From assembly GCA_944358665.1 (NCBI GenBank), contig CALVRP010000105.1, positions 1 through 13,028 on the forward strand: a stretch of DNA of 13,028 nt, given 5' to 3'. Below are positions 1 to 4,759 of the stretch, one piece after another. A model generated the notes under the pieces. The model had not been told where the DNA came from and made no database searches. It was given only the letters and a program-made list of their open reading frames with translations. The stretch is from an uncultured Bacilli bacterium. GTDB lineage: Bacteria > Bacillota_I > Bacilli_A > RF39 > UBA660. The first letter of the stretch is position 1. The number at the start of each line of letters is the position of its first letter. A program made the position numbers and the translations under genes.

Positions 1-23
1 GCAACTAGTTTTTATCTATATTA

Positions 24-53
24 ATTATAACATCACAAAATGTGAGTAGTCAA
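24..53 (-). promoter_or_regulatory. Near-consensus sigma-A promoter reading leftward out of the window
   Basis: On the minus strand a -35 box TTGACT (48-53) and a perfect -10 box TATAAT (24-29) are separated by 18 bp. It would drive a gene to the left of the window, divergent from the XRE-type gene at 97-333. A TCAC/GTGA palindrome lies inside the spacer, so a bound repressor would block RNA polymerase directly. Confidence 0.65.
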
Positions 54-76
54 GCATTTTTCGTCACAAAATGAGA
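33..76. promoter_or_regulatory. Putative operator pair for the adjacent XRE-type regulator
   Basis: TCACAAAATGTGA (33-45) is an inverted repeat with TCAC/GTGA arms. A near copy, TCACAAAATGAGA (64-76), lies exactly 31 bp further on, about three helical turns. The first copy falls between the -35 and -10 boxes of the leftward promoter; the second lies just upstream of the XRE-type gene. The spacing suggests cooperative binding of dimers on the same face of the helix. That the gene at 97 encodes the binding protein is inferred from position only. Confidence 0.5.
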
Positions 77-96
77 AAATTATTTGTGGTGATATT

Positions 97-333
97 ATGA
101 TAGGTAAAGCTTTAAAATACATGCGTAAAAAAAATAATTTAAAACAGGACCATATTGCGAAAATATTAAAAGTTAAAAGTAATACTGTTTCCCAGTATGA
201 AACTAATAATAGACAACCCACTTTTGATGTTATTCAAAAAATTGCTGATGAATGTGGTTTTTCTATTTACTTTGTTGATAATAAAGATGGAGAAAAGTTT
301 ACTTTAAAAGATTTAAAAAGAAAAGATGTTTAA
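97..333 (+). CDS. Small XRE/Cro-C1-type DNA-binding regulator
   Basis: This 78-residue protein is almost entirely one helix-turn-helix domain of the XRE (Cro/C1) type. The scanning helix is near residues 17-24 (QDHIAKIL), the recognition helix near 28-36 (SNTVSQYE), and the family-typical tail NRQPTFDVIQKIADECG follows at 38-54. The last 20 residues are charged and show no known domain. The start is preceded by GGTGAT (88-93), which pairs with the 3' end of 16S rRNA and leaves normal spacing. It is transcribed away from a strong divergent promoter that contains a palindromic operator, so it probably represses the gene to the left and perhaps itself. Its ligand and target gene cannot be seen. 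A stand-alone regulator or a phage/toxin-antitoxin-type repressor are both possible. Confidence 0.85.
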   Translation: MIGKALKYMRKKNNLKQDHIAKILKVKSNTVSQYETNNRQPTFDVIQKIADECGFSIYFVDNKDGEKFTLKDLKRKDV

Positions 334-334
334 C

Positions 335-363
335 TTGCGCTAATCAAAATTATTATATATAAT
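335..363 (+). promoter_or_regulatory. Promoter of gpsA
   Basis: A -35 box TTGCGC (335-340) and a consensus -10 box TATAAT (358-363) are separated by exactly 17 bp. Transcription should start near 369-371, only about ten bases before the chosen gpsA start codon, so the leader holds little more than the GGTGAT ribosome-binding site. It lies directly after the XRE-type gene, so gpsA need not depend on read-through. Confidence 0.6.
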
Positions 364-380
364 TAAATACGGTGATGAAA

Positions 381-1352
381 ATGAAAGTATGTGTATTAGG
401 ATGCGGGGCTTATGGCTCTGCCTTATCAATTATTTTAAATGAAAATGGTCATGAAGTAGTTAGTTGGACCGCTTTTAAAGAAGAAGCAGACACTTTAAAT
501 AAAACGCATGTTGCTCCAAAACTACCTGATGTTGTGTTACCCAGTAGCATTAAATATACAAGCGATATTAAAGAGGCTAGCAATAATGCCGATTTAATTT
601 TAATTGCAGTTCCAACTGCTTTTATTTCTAATACTTTAAAAAAAGCTAAAGAATATATTAAGGATAAACCAATTGTTATTGCCTCTAAAGGTATTGAACA
701 AGAAAGCTGTCTACTTATTAGTGAAATAGTTGAAAAAATATTAGAAACCAATAATATTGCCGTTATATCTGGTCCTTCATTTGCTGTTGATGTGGCAAAA
801 AAAGTCCCTATCGGTCTTACTTTAGCTTGTATGAATAAAAAAACTACTGAACTTGTATTAAATGCTTTTAGTAATGAACACTTTAAGCTTAGAGTTTGTA
901 GCGATATTGTTGGCGTTGAAATATGTGGTAGTATTAAAAATGTTATAGCCATTGCATCTGGTATTTTAGATGGTATGAAAATGCCAGAATCAACCTCTGC
1001 AATGTTTATAACAGAATCTATTCATGATATTAAAGAACTCATTAAAGGTTTAGGTGGTGACGGAAGCACAATTACTTCCTTTGCCGGCTTTGGTGATTTA
1101 TTATTAACAGCCACTAGTCCTAAAAGTAGAAACTATTCATTTGGCTATTTAATTGGTAGTGGTGCAAGTAATAAAGAAATTAATGATTATATAGAAAATA
1201 CAACCATTGAAGGATTATACACTTTAAAATCTATTAATGACCTTGTTGAAGACAAAAATGTTGATATGCCAATTATTAATTTAATTGATGAAATAATTTA
1301 TGGTAATAAAAAACCTCAAGATTTAGTTAACTTTTTAATAACTAAGCCTTAA
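381..1352 (+). CDS. gpsA: Glycerol-3-phosphate dehydrogenase [NAD(P)+], GpsA
   Basis: GpsA reduces dihydroxyacetone phosphate to sn-glycerol-3-phosphate in the cytoplasm, supplying the backbone for phospholipid synthesis. From the start at 381 the protein is 323 residues, normal for the family. Visible landmarks are the Rossmann motif GCGAYG at 7-12, SKGIE at 102-106, GPSFA at 131-135, the catalytic lysine K186 in SIKNVIAIASG, and the C-terminal signature AGFGDLLLTATSPKSRN at 235-251. In-frame starts also exist at 372 (GTG) and 375 (ATG), but both fall within the GGTGAT ribosome-binding site (371-376), which is correctly spaced for the ATG at 381. It has its own promoter and ends in a short terminator hairpin that overlaps its stop codon. 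It faces the rpsF-ssb-rpsR operon tail to tail. Confidence 0.96.
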   Translation: MKVCVLGCGAYGSALSIILNENGHEVVSWTAFKEEADTLNKTHVAPKLPDVVLPSSIKYTSDIKEASNNADLILIAVPTAFISNTLKKAKEYIKDKPIVIASKGIEQESCLLISEIVEKILETNNIAVISGPSFAVDVAKKVPIGLTLACMNKKTTELVLNAFSNEHFKLRVCSDIVGVEICGSIKNVIAIASGILDGMKMPESTSAMFITESIHDIKELIKGLGGDGSTITSFAGFGDLLLTATSPKSRNYSFGYLIGSGASNKEINDYIENTTIEGLYTLKSINDLVEDKNVDMPIINLIDEIIYGNKKPQDLVNFLITKP

Positions 1353-1361
1353 GGTTTTTTT
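1344..1361 (+). terminator. Short intrinsic terminator of gpsA
   Basis: AAGCC (1344-1348) pairs with GGTTT (1353-1357) across a TTAA loop that contains most of the stop codon; one pair is G-U. A run of T follows directly. The stem is only five pairs, so termination may be partial. Confidence 0.45.
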
Positions 1362-1363
1362 AT

Positions 1364-1399
1364 TTATCTTACACGTTATCTTACATGTTATCTTGCATG
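1364..1399. repeat. 12-bp tandem repeat, three copies
   Basis: TTATCTTACACG, TTATCTTACATG and TTATCTTGCATG lie head to tail between the convergent gpsA and rpsR genes. Copies differ from their neighbours at one position. They lie between two terminators, so no coding role is likely. Confidence 0.85.
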
Positions 1400-1413
1400 T
1401 TTTTTTATTTAAC

Positions 1414-1443
1414 AAAAAAATACCTTTATTTTACAAAAGGTAT
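1414..1443 (-). terminator. Intrinsic terminator of the rpsF-ssb-rpsR operon
   Basis: On the minus strand an eight-pair perfect stem, ATACCTTT with AAAGGTAT (1436-1443 and 1420-1427), encloses an eight-base loop and is followed by seven T. The stem overlaps the last codons and the stop of rpsR. Confidence 0.8.
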
Positions 1444-1644
1444 TAAAGCCATAAAACGAGCTTTTTTAACTTCATTAGCAATATGTCTTTGATGTTTAGA
1501 ACAAGCACCAGTTACTCTTCTAGGTAAAATTTTACCTTTATCGGCACTTATATATTTTTTAATAATATCTACATCTTTATAGTCTACTGATTTACCAGCA
1601 CACATTTGACATATCTTTTTTTTCTTTTTACGATATTCTGCCAT
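1426..1644 (-). CDS. rpsR: 30S ribosomal protein S18
   Basis: S18 binds with S6 to the platform of the small ribosomal subunit. The 72-residue protein has the family pattern: a basic N-terminus (AEYRKKKKK), a CQMC pair at 12-15, then RRVTGACSKHQRHIANEVKKARFMALIPF. The CxxC and later cysteine are those often found in zinc-binding forms of S18. The start is set by a strong AAGGAGG ribosome-binding site seven bases upstream. It is the last gene of rpsF-ssb-rpsR, 13 bp after ssb, and its stop lies inside the operon terminator. This order is standard in Bacillota. Confidence 0.97.
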   Translation of the reverse strand: MAEYRKKKKKICQMCAGKSVDYKDVDIIKKYISADKGKILPRRVTGACSKHQRHIANEVKKARFMALIPFVK

Positions 1645-1657
1645 TTTAATCCTCCTT

Positions 1658-2119
1658 TTAGTCTAAAAAATTATCATCAATTGATACATTATCACCAAAA
1701 TCAGCGAAAGGATCATCATCGACATTAACAGTATTTTGAGCCGGTTCATAATCATATGGTGTTGGTTCTGGAGCATTACCAGTATTACCACCATTTGAAT
1801 TTGAACGGCTACTTAAAAACTGTACATTATCGGCAACCACATCAGTAGTATATCTTCTATTACCATCCTTATCGGTAAAACTACCGGTTTGGATATAACC
1901 TTGTACTGAAACCATACTACCTTTATCTAAATAATTCACAATATTTTCTGCGCTACGACGCCAAGCAATACAACCAATGAAATCTGTATTAGGTTGTCCT
2001 TGCTGGCTATTATATCCACGACTAGCCGCTACGGTAAATCTAACATAAGGAATATTTGATCCTGTATATCTGAGTTCTGGTTTGGCCGTTAATCTGCCAA
2101 CTAAATTAACACAATTCAT
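1658..2119 (-). CDS. ssb: Single-stranded DNA-binding protein
   Basis: SSB coats single-stranded DNA during replication, repair and recombination and recruits partners through its C-terminal tip. Residues 1-105 form the OB fold, beginning MNCVNLVGRLTAKPELRYT and including FTVAASRGY and the FIGCIAWRRSAENIVNYLDKG segment. A flexible Gly/Asn/Pro-rich linker follows, then an acidic tail with DDDPFADFGD. The length of 153 residues is usual. The odd feature is the end: instead of the usual DDDLPF-type tip it ends SIDDNFLD, with no terminal phenylalanine. The codons for this tip contain a run of six T (1665-1670 on the other strand); one T fewer would end the protein at DDNF. It lies 16 bp after rpsF and 13 bp before rpsR. 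Confidence 0.96.
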   Translation of the reverse strand: MNCVNLVGRLTAKPELRYTGSNIPYVRFTVAASRGYNSQQGQPNTDFIGCIAWRRSAENIVNYLDKGSMVSVQGYIQTGSFTDKDGNRRYTTDVVADNVQFLSSRSNSNGGNTGNAPEPTPYDYEPAQNTVNVDDDPFADFGDNVSIDDNFLD

Positions 2120-2135
2120 AAATGTACCTCTTTTC

Positions 2136-2426
2136 TTAATCTTCTTCTCTTGTAATTAAGTGACGAATTATATCTTTGCTAATTAAAGCTAAACGATCAA
2201 ATTCCTTAATTGCTTCATCATTATTTGCTTCGATATTAAACAAATAGTAGTAACCGCTTTTGAATTTTTTTATTTCGTAAGCTAAATCTCTTTGTCCCAT
2301 ATCTTTTTTACCTACTACTTTCGCACCATTACTAGTTAATACTTTTTCAAAATCAGTAATAACTTTTTTAGTGTCCTCTTCACTTAAAGTAGGTCTAACG
2401 ATAAACATAATTTCATACTTTCTCAT
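2136..2426 (-). CDS. rpsF: 30S ribosomal protein S6
   Basis: S6 forms a heterodimer with S18 on the 30S platform. The 96-residue protein matches the family along its length: MRKYEIMFIVRPTLSEED at the start, the central GKKDMGQRDLAYEIKKFKSGYYYLF segment (residues about 40-63), and RLALISKDIIRHLITR near the end. The start codon follows AAGGAGGTG (2432-2440), a very strong ribosome-binding site. It is the first gene of rpsF-ssb-rpsR, about 60 bases downstream of a good promoter. In several bacteria the S6:S18 complex represses this operon by binding the leader; the leader here is structured and could serve the same purpose. Confidence 0.97.
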   Translation of the reverse strand: MRKYEIMFIVRPTLSEEDTKKVITDFEKVLTSNGAKVVGKKDMGQRDLAYEIKKFKSGYYYLFNIEANNDEAIKEFDRLALISKDIIRHLITREED

Positions 2427-2487
2427 TATTACACCTCCTTATGGTCTTCTGGCTTTTTTCAAAGCAAGGAGTAAATTCATACTCGGT
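2427..2487 (-). promoter_or_regulatory. Structured rpsF leader, candidate autoregulatory element
   Basis: The predicted 5' leader (minus strand) contains a hairpin GAGTA/TACTC (2480-2484 with 2469-2473, six-base loop) and a second hairpin GCTTT/AAAGC closed by a GAAA tetraloop of the GNRA type. Between them lies CTCCTT (2466-2471), complementary to the AAGGAG of the rpsF ribosome-binding site (2435-2440). Pairing of CTCCTT with the ribosome-binding site and formation of the first hairpin exclude each other. S6:S18 leader regulation is known in other bacteria; the known CCG signature is here at 2484-2486, too close to the likely transcription start to rely on. Confidence 0.4.
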
Positions 2488-2491
2488 AAAG

Positions 2492-2520
2492 ATTATAACA
2501 GATTTTTTTTACTTTGTAAA
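2492..2520 (-). promoter_or_regulatory. Promoter of the rpsF-ssb-rpsR operon
   Basis: On the minus strand -35 TTTACA (2515-2520) and -10 TATAAT (2492-2497) are separated by exactly 17 bp. The predicted start near 2485 gives a leader of about 60 bases before rpsF. Confidence 0.75.
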
Positions 2521-2544
2521 TATTTATTCCTTATTAAATTTATT

Positions 2545-2569
2545 AAAAAAAACGCTTTTTATGCTTTTT
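2545..2569 (-). terminator. Weak terminator after the CmpB-like gene
   Basis: On the minus strand AAAAAGC pairs with GCGTTTTT with one bulged G, around an A-rich loop, and runs into a T tract. It overlaps the stop codon of the membrane-protein gene and lies just upstream of the rpsF promoter. The stem is mostly A-U, so strength is doubtful. Confidence 0.35.
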
Positions 2570-3077
2570 AAATTACCTTTAACCCAACTAAAAATGTCAT
2601 TATTATATCAATTATAAATAAAATACTTAAAATAATTGTCAGCCACTTTGGTATTCTTTTAACTAGTGGATCTAAAATAGGTCTAATTATATAAATAAAT
2701 ATAATACTCATAACACCCCATAATAATGTCATTTCTAAAGATATGTATTTACCAATATTAAACTTTTGATCACTATAATCCCAAAAAGTTGTACCAAATA
2801 TCATTTCTATTAATATACCACCTAACCACTCTAAAGCACTTAATGTAATTGCAACGACAAAAAAAACAATAATTGTTTCTATAAATCTATGCATATGAAG
2901 ATTCTTAAATAGTTTTTCAGAAATAGCAATTATTAATACGGCACCAAGTCCATATACCGGCGTCCAAGGTCCAAATAAAATTCCACTCGAAAAACTCCCG
3001 CCGAAAAGAAAAGAAATTATACTTTCAGCTAAAAAACCTAAAATACTATAAATAAAAAAACAGTTTAGTAAGTACAT
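2568..3077 (-). CDS. Small membrane protein, CmpB-like putative ABC transporter permease family
   Basis: The 169-residue protein is strongly hydrophobic with about five membrane segments (roughly residues 2-20, 34-53, 66-88, 112-132 and 146-166). The N-terminal pattern ILGFLAES followed by GPWTPVYGLGA is that of the family annotated 'putative ABC transporter permease' (ABC_trans_CmpB, PF06541), in which GF-x2-ES and GP-x2-P-x-YG are typical. No ATPase gene is nearby, so a transporter role is unproven. An ATG at 3089 would give four more residues, but GGTGAT lies after it and is properly spaced for the ATG at 3077. The start codon and ribosome-binding site lie in a hairpin that is part of the 44-bp repeat shared with 4716-4759. 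In an ancestor without the AlbA_2 segment it would have followed ychF directly. Confidence 0.75.
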   Translation of the reverse strand: MYLLNCFFIYSILGFLAESIISFLFGGSFSSGILFGPWTPVYGLGAVLIIAISEKLFKNLHMHRFIETIIVFFVVAITLSALEWLGGILIEMIFGTTFWDYSDQKFNIGKYISLEMTLLWGVMSIIFIYIIRPILDPLVKRIPKWLTIILSILFIIDIIMTFLVGLKVI

Positions 3078-3118
3078 ATCAATCACCATTATTAATATGT
3101 CTTTTTTTACTGTTTTTA
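3075..3118. repeat. 44-bp direct repeat, left copy
   Basis: It matches 4716-4759 in 43 of 44 bases; the only difference is C at 3080 against T in the right copy. On the minus strand it carries the ribosome-binding site and start codon of the CmpB-like gene. A 9-7-9 inverted repeat fills its first 25 bases. Confidence 0.92.
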
Positions 3119-3135
3119 TTAAAAAATATTATTTT

Positions 3136-3167
3136 TTGACAAATATTATAATAAAGTAATGTATAAT
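3136..3167 (+). promoter_or_regulatory. Probable promoter of the AlbA_2 gene
   Basis: A perfect -10 TATAAT (3162-3167) is preceded by a perfect -35 TTGACA (3136-3141), but the spacer is 20 bp, three more than ideal. Expression may be weak or need an activator. The surrounding sequence is so A+T-rich that other -10-like boxes occur. Confidence 0.45.
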
Positions 3168-3189
3168 AAAATTAATGGAGGTGTCTTGC

Positions 3190-4692
3190 ATGGAACAAAA
3201 TGATGTTATTCAGGCAATTAAGGAAATTAGAAAATATAATAGTGAAACTAGTACTATTGAAGTAAAAACCGCTAGTAATGGTTTTCCTAAAAAATGTTAT
3301 GACACTTTTTCAAGTTTTGCCAATAAAAGTGGTGGCATAATTATATTTGGCATAGATGAAGAAAATAACTTTGCTACTGAAAATGTTTATGACATTAAAG
3401 ATTTGCAAAAACAAATTTCCTCATTATGTAGTGACGCTATGGAACCGAAAATCAGAGCGGAAATTCTTCCAATGGAATTTGAAAATAAAAACATATTAGC
3501 TGTCAAAGTAAATGAATTACCACAAAACAAAAAGCCGTGTTATTATAAACCCAGAGGCCTTAAAGGTGGCTCATATACTAGAGTTGGCGATAGTGATTTA
3601 ATAATGACTGACTATGAAATTTATGCCATGCAAAGCTATAACGACCATATAATTGAAGACAAAAGGCCAAATAAAAATTCTTCTATTGATGATTTAAATA
3701 TAGATACTTTAAAAGAGTATATTGAAAAAATAAAAATAGATAGACCTAATTTTGCTAAAAACTCTTTTGAAAAAAATTTAAAATTATGTGCGATAACAGA
3801 CACTGCCGACAATCAAGTATACCCAACTTTAGCCGGAACACTTATTTTTGGAGAATTTCCACAGAGCTATTACCCCCAACTCTTTGTAGCTTGTGTTGTG
3901 GTTCCAGGGACAAAATTAGGTGAAACGGGAACTTTAGGAGAACGTTTTATCGATAACAAAAGAATTGAAGGAACTATCGAAGAAATGCTCACAGGTACTA
4001 TGAATTTTTTGAGAAGAAATATGAAAACGAGTGTAATCATTGATGAAAATGGTAAAAGATTTGATAGAACCGAATATCCAATTGAAGCTCTTAGAGAGGC
4101 TGTTGCTAACGCCCTTATTCATAGAGATTATAGTACTCAAACAGAAAATGCTTATATTTCTGTATACATGTATGAAGACCGCATTGAAATATTAAACCCT
4201 GGTGCTTTATATGGTACAAATAAATTAGAAAAATTAGGCACTGATACTATTATGGAAGCTAGAAACCCTAATATCGTTAGAATATTAGAAGAAAAGGGTT
4301 CAGTAATTGAAAATAGACATTCTGGTATTCCAACTATGAAAAGAGAAATGGAAAAATATAATTTGCCCGATCCTGAATTTTATGAAGAAAGAGGTAGCTT
4401 TAAAGTTATATTTAGAAATACTAGTAGTCAGGTTAGTGAGCAAGTTAGTGAGCAAGTTAGTGAGCAAGTTAATGGACAACAAAATATAATGATTAATAAA
4501 TATAAACAACTAGTTTTAGCTTTTTGTGATACACCAAAAAACGCTAAAGAAATCAGAGAACATTTAAATTTAAAATCAAGAAATTATGTTAATAATAAAA
4601 TTTTAAAACCTTTGATAAACGAAAATTTATTAGAATACACAAATAAAAATCATATTCGTGCTAGTAATCAAAAATATATTACAAAAAAATAA
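3190..4692 (+). CDS. AlbA_2 (Schlafen-fold) and HATPase-like ATP-binding protein with winged-helix tail
   Basis: From 3190 the protein has 500 residues. Residues about 18-140 form an AlbA_2 domain (E24 and K26 in the TIEVKTA strand, then TFSSFANKSGG and IIIFGI at 39-55). Residues about 297-408 are a divergent GHKL/HATPase domain (HATPase_c_4) with the signature LREAVANALIHRDY at 301-314 and DRIEILNPG at 330-338. A linker QVSEQVSEQVSEQV (414-427) leads to a winged-helix domain at about 435-498. These proteins are often labelled RecG-like or transcriptional regulator; their function is poorly known, and AlbA_2 is related to the Schlafen RNase fold. An ATG at 3175 exists but overlaps the ribosome-binding site GGAGGTG (3177-3183), which suits the ATG at 3190. 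It stands alone, antisense to its neighbours, between 44-bp direct repeats, suggesting an acquired cassette, possibly for defence. Confidence 0.85.
   Translation: MEQNDVIQAIKEIRKYNSETSTIEVKTASNGFPKKCYDTFSSFANKSGGIIIFGIDEENNFATENVYDIKDLQKQISSLCSDAMEPKIRAEILPMEFENKNILAVKVNELPQNKKPCYYKPRGLKGGSYTRVGDSDLIMTDYEIYAMQSYNDHIIEDKRPNKNSSIDDLNIDTLKEYIEKIKIDRPNFAKNSFEKNLKLCAITDTADNQVYPTLAGTLIFGEFPQSYYPQLFVACVVVPGTKLGETGTLGERFIDNKRIEGTIEEMLTGTMNFLRRNMKTSVIIDENGKRFDRTEYPIEALREAVANALIHRDYSTQTENAYISVYMYEDRIEILNPGALYGTNKLEKLGTDTIMEARNPNIVRILEEKGSVIENRHSGIPTMKREMEKYNLPDPEFYEERGSFKVIFRNTSSQVSEQVSEQVSEQVNGQQNIMINKYKQLVLAFCDTPKNAKEIREHLNLKSRNYVNNKILKPLINENLLEYTNKNHIRASNQKYITKK
4429..4476 (+). repeat. In-frame 12-bp tandem repeat encoding QVSE
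   Basis: Four units of CAAGTTAGTGAG, the two inner ones identical and the outer ones slightly diverged, encode QVSE QVSE QVSE QVNG between the HATPase-like and winged-helix domains. Changes in copy number would alter linker length in steps of four residues without a frameshift. Confidence 0.9.
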
Positions 4693-4708
4693 AATATAAT
4701 TTTATATT
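4683..4708 (-). terminator. Weak A-U-only terminator candidate downstream of ychF
   Basis: On the minus strand AATATA pairs with TATATT around a four-base loop and is followed by a T-rich tract. All pairs are A-U, so this is a weak candidate. It lies inside the putative cassette, overlapping the stop of the convergent AlbA_2 gene. Confidence 0.3.
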
Positions 4709-4715
4709 AAAAAAG

Positions 4716-4748
4716 CATATTAATCACCATTATTAATATGTCTTTTTT
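4716..4748 (+). terminator. Terminator of the AlbA_2 gene, within the right 44-bp repeat
   Basis: CATATTAAT (4716-4724) and ATTAATATG (4732-4740) form a perfect nine-pair stem around the seven-base loop CACCATT, followed by TC and seven T. In the left repeat copy the same stem carries one C-A mismatch on the + strand. Confidence 0.6.
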
Positions 4749-4759
4749 TACTGTTTTTA
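4716..4759. repeat. 44-bp direct repeat, right copy
   Basis: It matches 3075-3118 with one mismatch. Its right edge coincides with the stop codon of ychF (4757-4759). On the minus strand it retains GGTGAT and an ATG, but the frame reads ATG CTT TTT TAA, so it is a dead relic of the CmpB-like gene start. Confidence 0.92.

Larger units (their letters stand above)
3119..4715 (+). mobile_element. Candidate inserted one-gene cassette between 44-bp direct repeats
   Basis: The segment holds a promoter, one AlbA_2/HATPase gene and little else. It lies between copies of a 44-bp repeat at 3075-3118 and 4716-4759, so the duplicated unit is 1641 bp. The repeat matches the ychF-stop to CmpB-start junction, and the right copy keeps a dead CmpB start. 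No integrase, transposase or terminal inverted repeat of an insertion sequence is visible, so the mechanism is unknown. Insertion of a circular molecule by recombination at the 44-bp sequence would give exactly this arrangement. Confidence 0.45.

Noticed and set aside
33..221. Minus-strand open frame near the left edge
   Set aside because: It overlaps the XRE-type gene and the leftward promoter, and reads as an antisense shadow.
449..952. Long open frame antisense to gpsA, and similar antisense frames over abgT (9540-10103), parB (12153-12335) and the AlbA_2 gene (3934-4140, 4300-4509)
   Set aside because: They lie opposite confidently identified genes, have no ribosome-binding site worth noting, and their protein sequences look like mirror products of the sense codons.
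2484..2486. CCG signature of the published S6:S18 leader motif
   Set aside because: It lies at or just before the likely transcription start, so it may not be in the mRNA; I kept only the structural observation.
2371..2571. Open frame on the + strand across the rpsF start and leader
   Set aside because: It opposes rpsF and its promoter, has no family resemblance, and its low-complexity sequence fits chance in A+T-rich DNA.
3175..3189. ATG at 3175 as start of the AlbA_2 protein
   Set aside because: This ATG overlaps the GGAGGTG ribosome-binding site, which is correctly placed for the ATG at 3190.
4716..4740. dif/XerCD site in the 44-bp repeat
   Set aside because: The arms do not show the conserved dif half-sites and the centre is seven bases, not six; a relation to Xer-type elements is not supported.
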